This document shows positions 39,740 to 48,279 of a stretch of 50,148 nt of DNA, piece after piece. The DNA is from a virus: positions 1-50,148 of the IMG/VR virus record IMGVR_UViG_3300025030_001570; one strand, written 5' to 3'. A program made the position numbers and the translations under genes. Position 1 is the stretch's first letter. Each line of letters starts with the position of its first letter. A model generated the notes under the pieces. That model was not told the origin of the DNA. It was given only the letters and a program-made list of their open reading frames with translations, and made no database searches.

Positions 39740-39943
39740 CTAAGTTAAACTAATGTATCTCCAAGTGTGGGCAGTACCGCCCACGTTTACCCAAATTCTT
39801 TCGTTAGTCCCATCATACGTTACTGCACCAACAATATGCTCAGTCGGCTCAGTAAGAGTGGTGCGAGGAACCCCTGCGATCCTTCTCACCGTTCCCGCTA
39901 AGTTACTAACGTGTGTATCTGTTCTAAAATGCTTACTTGCCAT
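39740..39943 (-). CDS. Small virion protein, 67 aa (paralogue without tail)
   Basis: DTHVSNLAGTVRRIAG, then AVTYDGTNERIWVNVGGT and WRYISL, align with the neighbouring 107-aa protein but lack the Ser/Thr tail. A longer frame reaches 40006; AGAAGGA 6 nt before the ATG at 39943 decides the start. Likely a capsid-surface or neck subunit. Confidence 0.65.
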   Translation of the reverse strand: MASKHFRTDTHVSNLAGTVRRIAGVPRTTLTEPTEHIVGAVTYDGTNERIWVNVGGTAHTWRYISLT

Positions 39944-40028
39944 ATTATTCCTTCTACTAAAAATGGGAGCCATCCAGGAGCCTACGAGTACGCTCCGTGC
40001 TCCCACATTAGCTATAGCACAATATTAT

Positions 40029-40949
40029 TTAGCTAGAGTACGCTCCGCCATCACCCTTTGATCCCCATGAGGATCTCCAGTCACTCCAACCGAAGCTAAA
40101 TCTTTCTCTAACTTTCCAAAGTGCTGCATCTGAGTCAAAACTGTTATCTTGTTTAAATTGAGGTCTCACTCTCCAATTCCAAGTAATTAAATGATCGCCT
40201 TTGCTGCCGAGTAAAAACCAAGCAGTAGTACTGGTTATAAACTCCCATTCAACTATGCTAAATTTACCTGCGTAGACATTAACATCATTGTCAGCTGTAC
40301 CACTTCTTAGATTGCTGCCAACAATTATCTGTGCTGTCTTACCAAGATCGATTGGAACAAGCAATGTCTTGGGAGTGGTCATTATCCTTTGACCTTTGTC
40401 ATCAAGCTGTTTTCTAAAAGCAATTCTAGCTGTTTCAAGGTTTGTTTCAGTTAAAGTAATACCAGTTGCAGAAGCGTTACTTTGAGCCGTTCCACCATCT
40501 ACTCTGGTATGCGAAGTTGAAGCAAGTGGCTTTCCATCTCCGTAAGAAGTATTTGCTGTAGTAAAGGCGTTATTGTAAACACTGGCTCCGTAAAATTCTT
40601 CAGTCCTTCTGGTAGATCTTGCCAATGCTTCAGGAAGTCTCCTGATGGTATTCTTTTGGTCATCTTCAACTAACTCTTGTGAAATCTTAATACCCTTAGT
40701 ATATTTCTTGTGGGTATATGTAGTTTTAAATATTTGTAAAGCGTCTTCGTAGTCCAATGCTCCGAGTTCTGAAGTCTCAGTCAATAGACCTAATCCAGTT
40801 ATACCAGAGTCTTCCTCAATGTTTCGGTCAGAAGTCTGGTCATTGAAGACATTTGGTCGTACTGCTGGTTCCAGCTCGTATCGGTCATAGAAGACCGTTC
40901 GTATTGCTGGATCTAATGTGTCTGCAAAGTTACCTCGGATCATTGCCAT
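40029..40949 (-). CDS. Major capsid protein (Mu gpT-like)
   Basis: 306 aa. IRGNFADTLDPAIRTVFYDRYE at the N-terminus, the central RRTEEFYGASVYNNAFT and LLVPIDLGKTAQIIVGS, and the C-terminal W-rich DHLITWNWRVRPQF and FSFGWSDWR match Mu gpT-like HK97-fold capsid subunits. It follows the scaffold and decoration genes, the standard head order. Confidence 0.85.
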   Translation of the reverse strand: MAMIRGNFADTLDPAIRTVFYDRYELEPAVRPNVFNDQTSDRNIEEDSGITGLGLLTETSELGALDYEDALQIFKTTYTHKKYTKGIKISQELVEDDQKNTIRRLPEALARSTRRTEEFYGASVYNNAFTTANTSYGDGKPLASTSHTRVDGGTAQSNASATGITLTETNLETARIAFRKQLDDKGQRIMTTPKTLLVPIDLGKTAQIIVGSNLRSGTADNDVNVYAGKFSIVEWEFITSTTAWFLLGSKGDHLITWNWRVRPQFKQDNSFDSDAALWKVRERFSFGWSDWRSSWGSKGDGGAYSS

Positions 40950-40957
40950 AATTTATA

Positions 40958-41512
40958 TTAAGCCGCCTCGATACCACTGGTATCTTGCGTGCCTCCTCCT
41001 GACTGTGCCCAAAATGATTCTGCTATTTGGAAAAGCCCTTTAGAGGCATCTCCATCACCATCTGGATCAATTTCTATTAAACGTACTGTGTCTACAACGG
41101 TGTCACTTCCAGTTGTAAGATCAACATCATTTTCATCATTAACTGGGAAGTACATAAACAGTTTTGCTACAGTAACATCCGCATCACCATCATTGTAGAA
41201 AAGATAATTAGGTAAAGCTGGAATATAGTGAACCTTGAGATTCTTAGTTGCGTCTGAAACATTACTAGAAGCCATTGTCCAAGTATCAGTGGTTCCTGAG
41301 TCTGGAGCTACAGGAGCACCATCTTTGGTAGTAACACTAGTTACAACCCCAAGAACCAAATCACCCGCCGTAACAAGAGAGGCTTGACCTGCGTTGTTAA
41401 TACGAATTAAGTCCCCTACTGAGAAAACCACTGAGGCCGCACCAACTAGATTCTTATTTACTGGTGCTTGATTTGAACCGTCTATATTCTTTCTGTAACT
41501 AAATCCTGCCAT
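40958..41512 (-). CDS. Capsid decoration-type protein, 184 aa
   Basis: Beta-rich protein (FSVGDLIRINNAGQASLV, then VLGVVTSVTTKDG) similar in style to phage head decoration proteins and located directly before the capsid gene. A longer frame starts at 41566; ACGGAG 7 nt before the ATG at 41512 supports the shorter start, leaving a leader of about 60 nt behind the GTTATACTT at 41581. Confidence 0.65.
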   Translation of the reverse strand: MAGFSYRKNIDGSNQAPVNKNLVGAASVVFSVGDLIRINNAGQASLVTAGDLVLGVVTSVTTKDGAPVAPDSGTTDTWTMASSNVSDATKNLKVHYIPALPNYLFYNDGDADVTVAKLFMYFPVNDENDVDLTTGSDTVVDTVRLIEIDPDGDGDASKGLFQIAESFWAQSGGGTQDTSGIEAA

Positions 41513-41606
41513 AAAGTTCTCCGTAATAAAAATGCAGAACCGAAGTTCTACATTTTCATTTTTCATATTGTCTTATTTTAAGTATAACACACTGTCAATA
41601 GGGGTT

Positions 41607-42365
41607 CTACTCAGGATGTTTTTTCAGGGCATCTTTAATCTTATCTTCATTAACACCAAGCTTCTTAGCCCAATCTTTCTGCTCGATAGATAAATCAACA
41701 GTTCCTTCTTCTAAACTAGATGAACCACCCCCCTGACTTGGTATCTGACTTTGCAGGTTGGTCATAGTCTGAGCCGCCCCTTCCGCTCTGGCATTACCCA
41801 AAGCCTTATCTGGGAATGCTCTCTGATAAGCCGTATCAAGTTGAGCTGGTAACAAATCCAGCGGTGAACTCCTAACATCAATACCAATTTTAGTTAGTTG
41901 CTCGCCAATCTTTTTGTGAGTTTCCAATGCCTCAGTTTCATTTATATTATACCGCTTATCAAATTCTTCAATAGCTTTCAATCTTAACATCTGTTCCATT
42001 TCCGACAATCTCGGATCGGTTACTGATTGTGGCTGTTCTGCCTGTTTATTATCCTGCACTTGTCCTCCTCCGTATTTTTGCTCAACTAATTTCTGAATAT
42101 CTGGATCAGAATAAACCGCATTGAGAAGAGCGTTGGCATTTGACATAAAAGTCTCCATCTGACCTAGTTTATCACCTTGCTCCCCCAATTTCTTCTGCAA
42201 CTCATCATAAGATTTTGCCAATTCCTCTTGGTTCTTAAATTTATCCGTGGTGTCTTTTTCACCACTAGCGGTTTCAGTCTTGGAATCCTTTACTTCTGCG
42301 GTTGTATTTTCTGAAGAAGTCTGAGAAGTATTCTCATCTTTTTTTACATCTTTTGCTTCTGCCAT
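41607..42365 (-). CDS. Capsid scaffold protein
   Basis: 252 aa, strongly charged, Lys/Glu/Gln-rich and helical, with a disordered N-terminus and a central coiled coil (about 40-75): the standard look of a scaffold that guides capsid assembly and is then released. Located immediately before decoration and capsid genes. SD AAAGGAGG; GTTATACT promoter at 42429-42434. Confidence 0.75.
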   Translation of the reverse strand: MAEAKDVKKDENTSQTSSENTTAEVKDSKTETASGEKDTTDKFKNQEELAKSYDELQKKLGEQGDKLGQMETFMSNANALLNAVYSDPDIQKLVEQKYGGGQVQDNKQAEQPQSVTDPRLSEMEQMLRLKAIEEFDKRYNINETEALETHKKIGEQLTKIGIDVRSSPLDLLPAQLDTAYQRAFPDKALGNARAEGAAQTMTNLQSQIPSQGGGSSSLEEGTVDLSIEQKDWAKKLGVNEDKIKDALKKHPE

Positions 42366-42428
42366 TTTTTCTGCCGCCTCCTTTGGTCGGCTGTGGGCTG
42401 ATTGGCTAAATCAGTTGTCCTCAATATG

Positions 42429-42472
42429 AGTATAACACAATACTTGACAAATAAACAAAAATGATATAGTTT
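42429..42472. promoter_or_regulatory. Divergent promoter region, late left / packaging right
   Basis: Leftward: TATACT (42434-42429) for the scaffold operon. Rightward: TTGACA (42444-42449) with TATAGT (42465-42470, 15-nt spacer) or TAGTTT (42467-42472, 17-nt spacer) for the packaging block. The two starts face away from each other within 40 bp. Confidence 0.6.
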
Positions 42473-42480
42473 TAGTTAAA

Positions 42481-42759
42481 GTGATACAGAAGCCGTCAAT
42501 GACGCATCCGTGGCGACAGTACGCTAACCGCCCTAAACCCAATGGGGAGATAAAAAAGTCCCTGAAACCCCTCAAAATGTTCCTTGCTGAAATCACAGAA
42601 ACTTGGTCAAAACAGGAATTGGCCGTTAGATACAATGGCCGATTTGACCGCTATTCTTTCACCCAATTACCAGATAAGATAATCGCCAACTGGATCAACC
42701 ACTTATTGAGGAGGTACATCGATGTCAATTCCGAAGAAGAGACCTTTGATGAAATTTGA
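42481..42759 (+). CDS. Hypothetical protein at the head of the packaging block, 92 aa
   Basis: Basic N-terminal half, then a helical region with SKQELAVRYNGRFDRYSF that could be a small helix-turn-helix. Start GTG at 42481 or ATG at 42499; neither has a good SD. A second TerS-like role is possible because the next two genes lead into terL. Confidence 0.5.
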   Translation: MIQKPSMTHPWRQYANRPKPNGEIKKSLKPLKMFLAEITETWSKQELAVRYNGRFDRYSFTQLPDKIIANWINHLLRRYIDVNSEEETFDEI

Positions 42760-43279
42760 GATAAAACAGGAAGAAAAGAGGAAATTCCACGAAAAAGCCG
42801 AGGAAATTCTTACTACGGGGGATGAATCAAGAAAAAAAGGCTTAAAAGCCGTTGCCGAACTAGAAAAACAAAAGATTAAGACCGAAACCGACAAATTAGC
42901 TGAACGCTTTGAAAAATCAGCAAAAAAACGCAAATTTGACGATCTTGGGTATTTAAAATCCCTAAGAGAAGCCGCCCAAGACTATATTTTAACTATTGAC
43001 CCAACCGATTACCCAAATTGGCAACTCAAGCTGTATATAACCAAAGGAGATCCAATTCTGGTAGGCAAAAGATGGTTTAAAACACAAAGAGGGCTTTTGG
43101 CAATATTGATTTCACCTAAAAACGATCACTACGCCAAAGGAATGACCGCTACATTCGATCCAACCGTTGATGTAATGGGGGCAAGAGGGCTAGGAATAGC
43201 TATTGAAGACACTTTAGATTTTTTTACAGGTAAAATGACAGCAAAAGAACCTAAATTATGGACATCAGACAAGAATTGA
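42722..43279 (+). CDS. Hypothetical protein before terL, 185 aa
   Basis: Long Lys/Glu-rich helical N-terminal half (coiled coil about 12-75) and a C-terminal beta domain with a KGDPILVGKRWFK stretch. GAGGAGG lies 9 nt upstream of ATG. It overlaps terL by 22 nt, so it may assist packaging. Confidence 0.55.
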   Translation: MSIPKKRPLMKFEIKQEEKRKFHEKAEEILTTGDESRKKGLKAVAELEKQKIKTETDKLAERFEKSAKKRKFDDLGYLKSLREAAQDYILTIDPTDYPNWQLKLYITKGDPILVGKRWFKTQRGLLAILISPKNDHYAKGMTATFDPTVDVMGARGLGIAIEDTLDFFTGKMTAKEPKLWTSDKN

Positions 43280-44745
43280 TTGAAGGAATAAATACTGGAA
43301 AAGCTCTTAATCGTGATTTAAACAGAAGTTACTACAAATATGATTTCTATGGCTTCAGCAAGGAAGTTGTTGGCTGGAAAGACATCTACGAGCCACTCCA
43401 TAAGCCACTTTGCAACTTTATAACCGATAATGTTAAGAAGAAACAACTCCTAATTGAACTTCCCAGAGGTACTTTTAAAAGTTCTATCGTTACCATCGGC
43501 TACTCTTTGTGGAAAATAGCCAATAATCCCAATATCCGTATCTTAATTGTTAATGCCACCTATCCAATGGTAACCAAGTTTATCTCCCAGACACAGGATA
43601 ATCTGAAAAAGAATCCCCGAATCCTGCAAATCTATGGTGAGCTGGCTAAAGATGCCGAAATCTGGAATGAAAATACTATCAAATTGAAAACAGATAAAAG
43701 TTTTGAGACCAAAGAACCGACAGTTTTCGGTTATGGAATGACTGGAAATCTAGTTTCTACCCATTTCGATCTAATAATTCTGGATGACTTGGTAAACTGG
43801 GATAACACCACCACCAGAGACCAAATCCAAAAGGTAATCAGCTTCTACAGAACCACTCTTGACCTTCTTGAACCCAAAGGAGAACTTATTATAATTGGTA
43901 CGCCATACAACTACTCTGATTTATACTCTTGGATTGAAGATCCTGAAAACAATATCTTAGACAAGTTTGCCGTTTTCAAGAAAGCAGCCTACGAAGGAGA
44001 CTGGAAAGAGGGTAACTTACTTTTCCCCGAAAGATTAAGCTGGAATAGACTGGAGGAGTTGAGAGTATTGGAAGGCCCTTCCCACTGGAGTTCCCAATAT
44101 ATGCTTGAACCAGTCCTAGATGAAGATGCAATTTTTAAATATGACTTCAAGTATTACGAAGAAGAAGATTTAAAAGGTGTAGAAGTCCTAACCTTTATGA
44201 CTGTAGACCCTGCTATATCCGCCTCAAAAGACGCTGACAAAACTGCTTTCGTGGTTATCTCAGTTGATAAGGAAAATAACTGGTACATCAGAGATATACG
44301 GACTGGCAGGTATGGAGTGATGGAACTGATCCGTGAGCTTTTCTATATGGATGAGAAATGGAAGCCAATATCAATAGGGATTGAGGTGGTTGCCTATCAA
44401 AAAGCATTGTCTACTTTCATTCAAGAAGAAGTTAAAAGGGGCAGAAAAGCACCTTTGCCGATCAAGGAACTTAAACCAGAAACAAGTCGAACTACTGGTT
44501 TGTCTGAACCCAAACAGTATCGTATTCAATCGCTTGAACCAAGATACGCCAGCGGTAAAATCTACCATCTCAAAACACTAAGAGAAACGGCTGATCTTGA
44601 AGATCAGCTAAGAAGGTTTCCAAGAACACCACATGACGATATTATTGACGCTTTAGCCTACATGGAACAATTAGCTTTTCAGCCAAGAATAAAAGATAGG
44701 CGGGGCGAGTTTGAGTCTCAGACAGGAAAGAAATGGCTGTACTAA
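43258..44745 (+). CDS. terL: Terminase large subunit
   Basis: 495 aa. The ATPase domain has an LPRGTFKSS Walker A (68-76), an LIILDD Walker B (172-177) and an LIIIGTP coupling motif (210-216). The nuclease domain has Asp317 in TVDPAISASKDADKTAF and the distal HDDIIDALAYM. It powers DNA entry through the portal and cuts concatemers. The portal gene follows 15 nt downstream. The Walker A is of the variant R-G-T-F-K-S type. Confidence 0.95.
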   Translation: MDIRQELIEGINTGKALNRDLNRSYYKYDFYGFSKEVVGWKDIYEPLHKPLCNFITDNVKKKQLLIELPRGTFKSSIVTIGYSLWKIANNPNIRILIVNATYPMVTKFISQTQDNLKKNPRILQIYGELAKDAEIWNENTIKLKTDKSFETKEPTVFGYGMTGNLVSTHFDLIILDDLVNWDNTTTRDQIQKVISFYRTTLDLLEPKGELIIIGTPYNYSDLYSWIEDPENNILDKFAVFKKAAYEGDWKEGNLLFPERLSWNRLEELRVLEGPSHWSSQYMLEPVLDEDAIFKYDFKYYEEEDLKGVEVLTFMTVDPAISASKDADKTAFVVISVDKENNWYIRDIRTGRYGVMELIRELFYMDEKWKPISIGIEVVAYQKALSTFIQEEVKRGRKAPLPIKELKPETSRTTGLSEPKQYRIQSLEPRYASGKIYHLKTLRETADLEDQLRRFPRTPHDDIIDALAYMEQLAFQPRIKDRRGEFESQTGKKWLY

Positions 44746-44748
44746 TGT

Positions 44749-44760
44749 TATACTTAAAAT
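44749..44760 (+). promoter_or_regulatory. Leaderless promoter of the portal gene
   Basis: TATACT (44749-44754), 6 nt, ATG at 44761, just after the terL stop. No SD precedes this ATG. Confidence 0.65.
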
Positions 44761-46944
44761 ATGGCTGATTTAATAGAAGGAAATCCAAACGCCGAGATCA
44801 GAGCGGCGTATAAGCCTAGTGAAAAAGAACACGGTCTTTTAAGATTTGTCTATCAACGATATTCAGACATGAAAGCGACTAGGAGTAAGTTTGAACCGAT
44901 ATGGGATAGGCACGAAAAACAATGGGAAGCCTGGCGACCACCAAAGAATATCAACGATTGGCAAAGCAATATAGTCCCACCTTTTACTACATCTATTGTA
45001 GAAGCAGAACTTTCCGAACTTATCGATCAAACATTACGCCCTAAGGCATCAGCACGAGGCCCAGAAGATAAGCCAAAAGCCACTGTTATCAATCACGTTA
45101 TGGAGTACACCTGGGAAGTTGGAGATGGTGATATTGAACTATATAAAGCCATCAAAGATGCTTTAGTTCTTGGTACTGGAATCGTTCAGGAATACTACTG
45201 GAAAGATGCTAGGCAAGTAAGAGTGTTGGTTAAATATGATCCCGAAAAGGGAGTTGAGGAGTACGAAGAGAAAGAGATCAACGATTTTGATGATGTATAT
45301 ATGGAAGCGGTTAAATTGCAAGATTTCTTTATTGATGAGAGCGCAAGAAGTATTAACCGTGGCCCATACAAAGCTAATGACTGTATCAGAAGATATATCT
45401 TGGACTTTGAGAAATTCAAAACTGTCTACAAGGGAAAAATATTTGATCCGCTTGATAATGCTAAATATGTTAAACCAGGCGGTGACACCAACTACTACGA
45501 GTTCTATCAGCCGCCAAAAGGTATCAATCAAAAAGAAATCGAAGTTCTTTGGTATTGGAGTAGAAACCCAGACAAATTGGTTATTACAGCCAATGACGTA
45601 GTTTTGCGTAATTCACCAAACCCATACAACCACAAACAGCTTCCTTTTGCCCAAGCGTTAGACGTTATGAGACCTCATCAATTCTATCACAAGGGTGAGC
45701 CAGAACTGCTTGAGTCAATCCAAGACGAGTTAACTACTATAAGGAGGCAGAGGATCGACAGATCACATCTTGATATAGATAAGGTATTCTTAGTCTCAAA
45801 TAGAGAGGTTCTCACCGATCAGGATTTAATTACCGCACCGCATAAACCAATTTATGTTGATGATCCTATGGGATCAATAAAACCTTTGGAATACTCGGCA
45901 ACACCTCAGTCTGCGTATCTCGAAGAAGATAGACTGAAAGAAGATGGGGAAAGAGTTACTGGTATGGATGTACGAAGCCAGTCAGTTAGAGCCTCTGGGT
46001 CTGCCACTGAAGCTGCCATACTAAAGGAAGCGACTTTGAGACGTTTACGACTGAAGATATGGTTATTATCCAGAACCCTCTTAATGGAACAATCAAGACT
46101 AAGGGTTGCCAATATAATCCAGCATTATAGCCAGCCAAAACTACAATCTATCCTCGGTGCTAAAGAACCAGAATTGGCAAACGCCATTGCCGCTGGAAAT
46201 GTCAGATCGATAAACGGCCAGCAGTTTATTGAACAGCCAAGAACAATCAGAACCACTAATATCGAGCTGACAAGAGTTGGTGAGGGCGGTATCGAAGAAC
46301 GTGATAATAAGGGGGAAAACTTCTTTGATGTACTACCTGAAGATGTTATTCCAATCAAAGGTGCTTTTGATCTTAAACTATCTGCTGAACCAACCTTTCC
46401 TGTTTCCAAGCCGCTACTTCAGCAAAAGGTTAATGAACTATTCCAGCATCCAATTATTCAGGCGGCCGTCCAGCAAGGCTTACTTGATCTAAAAAAGACT
46501 GCTTCCAAGATGCTGGAGATAAATGACTTTGATCCAGATGACTTTGAAGTTAGGGAAGAACCAGAAGCGGCTATCGATCCAGAACAGATGATTAGGATGG
46601 CAATGACTGAAAATGAACAAATGATGGAGGGTGATGAAATGCCTGGGACACCATTTGCCACATCAGACCATACGGAAATACATTTGAACTTTATGGGTAG
46701 TGAAGACTTCAAAAAAGCCTTCCGAACTAACCCAGGTATAGTCAATCTATTTGTCAGACATATCTTGTTTGAAGAGGCGGCTCAGCAAGAGAGACAGAAT
46801 CAACCAGCAGGACAACCTGGAACACCAACTCCCCCTGGCGGTGCGGGAAGCACGGCTGGAGGGGTTGGTGCTTCAGAAGCAGCTGCCGCCAATGCTCCCA
46901 GAGCAGTTGGCGAAACAGGTATGACTGAAGGCATCGCTGGATAA
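44761..46944 (+). CDS. Portal protein, 727 aa
   Basis: Large portal of the P22-like length class. It has an N-terminal helical region with EPIWDRHEKQWEAW, a central domain with HPF-like QLPFAQALDVMRPHQFYHKG and ELTTIRRQRIDRSHL, and the long helix with ASGSATEAAILKEATLRRLRLKIWLLSRTLL. An acidic barrel and a Gly/Ala/Pro/Gln-rich end close the chain. It forms the dodecameric DNA channel. Located directly after terL. Confidence 0.88.
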   Translation: MADLIEGNPNAEIRAAYKPSEKEHGLLRFVYQRYSDMKATRSKFEPIWDRHEKQWEAWRPPKNINDWQSNIVPPFTTSIVEAELSELIDQTLRPKASARGPEDKPKATVINHVMEYTWEVGDGDIELYKAIKDALVLGTGIVQEYYWKDARQVRVLVKYDPEKGVEEYEEKEINDFDDVYMEAVKLQDFFIDESARSINRGPYKANDCIRRYILDFEKFKTVYKGKIFDPLDNAKYVKPGGDTNYYEFYQPPKGINQKEIEVLWYWSRNPDKLVITANDVVLRNSPNPYNHKQLPFAQALDVMRPHQFYHKGEPELLESIQDELTTIRRQRIDRSHLDIDKVFLVSNREVLTDQDLITAPHKPIYVDDPMGSIKPLEYSATPQSAYLEEDRLKEDGERVTGMDVRSQSVRASGSATEAAILKEATLRRLRLKIWLLSRTLLMEQSRLRVANIIQHYSQPKLQSILGAKEPELANAIAAGNVRSINGQQFIEQPRTIRTTNIELTRVGEGGIEERDNKGENFFDVLPEDVIPIKGAFDLKLSAEPTFPVSKPLLQQKVNELFQHPIIQAAVQQGLLDLKKTASKMLEINDFDPDDFEVREEPEAAIDPEQMIRMAMTENEQMMEGDEMPGTPFATSDHTEIHLNFMGSEDFKKAFRTNPGIVNLFVRHILFEEAAQQERQNQPAGQPGTPTPPGGAGSTAGGVGASEAAAANAPRAVGETGMTEGIAG

Positions 46945-46959
46945 AATGTAAAATGCAGT

Positions 46960-47241
46960 ATGGCAAAGAATAAATGGTCTGATAAAGTCAGCGGTATAAA
47001 AATAACCCTAGATGACCTAGAGGCTCTTTCCACGCTTTACGGTTCTCCGTATTTTCCTTTGATGAGCAGAATCGCTAATAAGATGGTAACGATGTGGAAA
47101 GATCAATCTTTTAAGCTGGACGAACTTGATCCTCATTTTCATCTCAAACACCAGCGATTCGTAGAAAGATCTCTTGGAATAAAAATGTTTTTAAGATTTA
47201 TTGAGGAATCCAGCAAAAAGCTGGAAAAGGAGGATGAATGA
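46960..47241 (+). CDS. Hypothetical protein after the portal, 93 aa
   Basis: Helical soluble protein with a charged C-terminus, possibly a small head accessory. A TAAAAT lies 5 nt before ATG, another near-leaderless arrangement. Its TGA overlaps the next ATG. Confidence 0.6.
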   Translation: MAKNKWSDKVSGIKITLDDLEALSTLYGSPYFPLMSRIANKMVTMWKDQSFKLDELDPHFHLKHQRFVERSLGIKMFLRFIEESSKKLEKEDE

Positions 47242-47381
47242 AACAATGCATTGATTGCGGCAATAGAGTTAAAAGTAAGTACAGCAGATGTCACCAATGC
47301 CGCCATCGTGAAGAAGCTAAACTACTGCGTTCCCCCTATCGGGAGAGAGGCTTAAACGCCAAGTCTCTCTTCAATCATTGA
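47238..47381 (+). CDS. Zinc-ribbon microprotein, 47 aa
   Basis: CIDC (4-7) and CHQC (18-21) form a four-cysteine zinc ribbon, followed by an Arg/Lys-rich tail. ATGA overlap with the gene before; AAAGGAGG serves as SD. Probably nucleic-acid binding. Confidence 0.6.
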   Translation: MKQCIDCGNRVKSKYSRCHQCRHREEAKLLRSPYRERGLNAKSLFNH

Positions 47382-47397
47382 GTTATACTTATAGTAT

Positions 47398-47529
47398 ATG
47401 GTTCACACAGGTTCTTACAAAGGTAAGGCCAGCCGTAAAGTTCCCAAGAAGAAGAGAGGAACTAAGGCTGGTCACATGATGGCCGAAAAGCAGATGCGTA
47501 AGATGATGAAACGCAGAATGCACAAATAG
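47398..47529 (+). CDS. Basic microprotein, 43 aa
   Basis: Lys/Arg- and Met-rich peptide (charge strongly positive) with no acidic core. TATACT ends 8 nt before ATG. It may neutralise DNA in the capsid or bind nucleic acid. The TAG forms part of the SD of the next gene. Confidence 0.55.
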   Translation: MVHTGSYKGKASRKVPKKKRGTKAGHMMAEKQMRKMMKRRMHK

Positions 47530-47538
47530 GAGGATTGT

Positions 47539-47661
47539 ATTCCCTTTAAATCAACCCGTCAAAGACGTTTCATGTTTGCAAAACACCCCGCCATTGCCAA
47601 GCGATGGGCTAAAAAGTATGGATCAAAGATCGTGCCTAAGAAAAAGAAGAAAAGGGTCTGA
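47539..47661 (+). CDS. MPFKS-type basic microprotein with a proposed ATT start, 40 aa
   Basis: The frame reads (start)-PFKSTRQRRFMFAKHP, then RWAKKYG and a Lys-rich end. Phage proteins of this kind normally begin MPFKS. Here the codon at the Met position is ATT, 5 nt after GGAGG (47529-47533), and no ATG, GTG or TTG lies upstream in frame near the SD. The first internal ATG would remove a third of the protein. The role is unknown; it is often found near portal and terL genes. Confidence 0.6.
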   Translation: MPFKSTRQRRFMFAKHPAIAKRWAKKYGSKIVPKKKKKRV

Positions 47662-47780
47662 CATACTACATGTAGTGGTTGACACTACTCTAAAACACAA
47701 CATCTTGTGTCAAGATAGAACTTTATCCTAATACATCAATCAATCACTTTTAAAAATCCGCCGTTTTATTTTTTATGCAC

Positions 47781-47865
47781 TATAATATCTCCTAAGAGGT
47801 AGAGAGTAAGAAAGCCTTTAAGACCAAAAACTAGAATATAGACCCCCGTGAGGGGGTTGTTTTAT
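47781..47865 (+). ncRNA. Possible small RNA ending in a terminator
   Basis: TATAAT (about 47781-47786) with no open frame behind it leads in about 70 nt to the terminator at 47842-47857. This would give a small purine-rich RNA. The -35 box is poor, so this is tentative. Confidence 0.25.
47842..47865. terminator. Bidirectional Rho-independent terminator
   Basis: ACCCCC-GTGA-GGGGGT (47842-47857), a 6-bp GC stem with a tetraloop, followed on the + strand by TGTTTTATT. It separates the + strand packaging block from the convergent zinc-finger gene; on the - strand the U-run is weaker. Confidence 0.75.
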
Positions 47866-48101
47866 TCAGAACAACCACAAGTAAATATTTTATGTTTCTT
47901 ACACAGAGTTTTCCTAAACGCAACTTTATTAATAGGAAGCTGGGCTTCCCCCGACTCCACTAAAACATCTTCTTTGTTTTGTTTCTTATCAGGAACAATA
48001 CTCTTTTTTACGTGTTTGTTTCTCCTGTACCGCATCTTATGAGCAGGGTTACAAAAACGCACGCCAGCTATTTGATTACTGCACCAATCACAAAATATCA
48101 T
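47862..48101 (-). CDS. Zinc-finger protein behind a paired operator, 79 aa
   Basis: FCDWCSN, then FCNPAHKMRYRRNKH, is a Cys2/Cys-His knuckle with a basic helix, like small phage and bacterial zinc-finger DNA-binding proteins. A second cluster with Cys64, His68, Cys73 and Cys75 closes the chain. The frame opens at 48155 but that part lies within the promoter and operators, so the ATG at 48101 is used. It may be the regulator that binds its own operators. Confidence 0.6.
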   Translation of the reverse strand: MIFCDWCSNQIAGVRFCNPAHKMRYRRNKHVKKSIVPDKKQNKEDVLVESGEAQLPINKVAFRKTLCKKHKIFTCGCSE

Positions 48102-48105
48102 GTTT

Positions 48106-48155
48106 GTTACTCGTAGGTAACTATAGAGTATAAATACGTTACTGTCAAGTAACAA
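48106..48155 (-). promoter_or_regulatory. Promoter with two 16-bp palindromic operators
   Basis: Two copies of GTTACT-n5-GTAAC lie at 48106-48121 and 48138-48153, 32 bp apart (about three helical turns). Between them is the -10 TATACT (48132-48127); the -35 TTGTTA (48155-48150, 17-nt spacer) overlaps the distal copy. A dimeric repressor bound to both would block or loop this promoter. Confidence 0.6.
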
Positions 48156-48279
48156 ATAATTGAAAAATATTGAGTATTTTGGTGAGGGTGTTTACCTCTT
48201 ATAAAATAAATTACAAAAGGGTGTATGGGGGGGTATAAGCCCCACACGTCGCACAATATGCATTGTACGATGTATCAAT

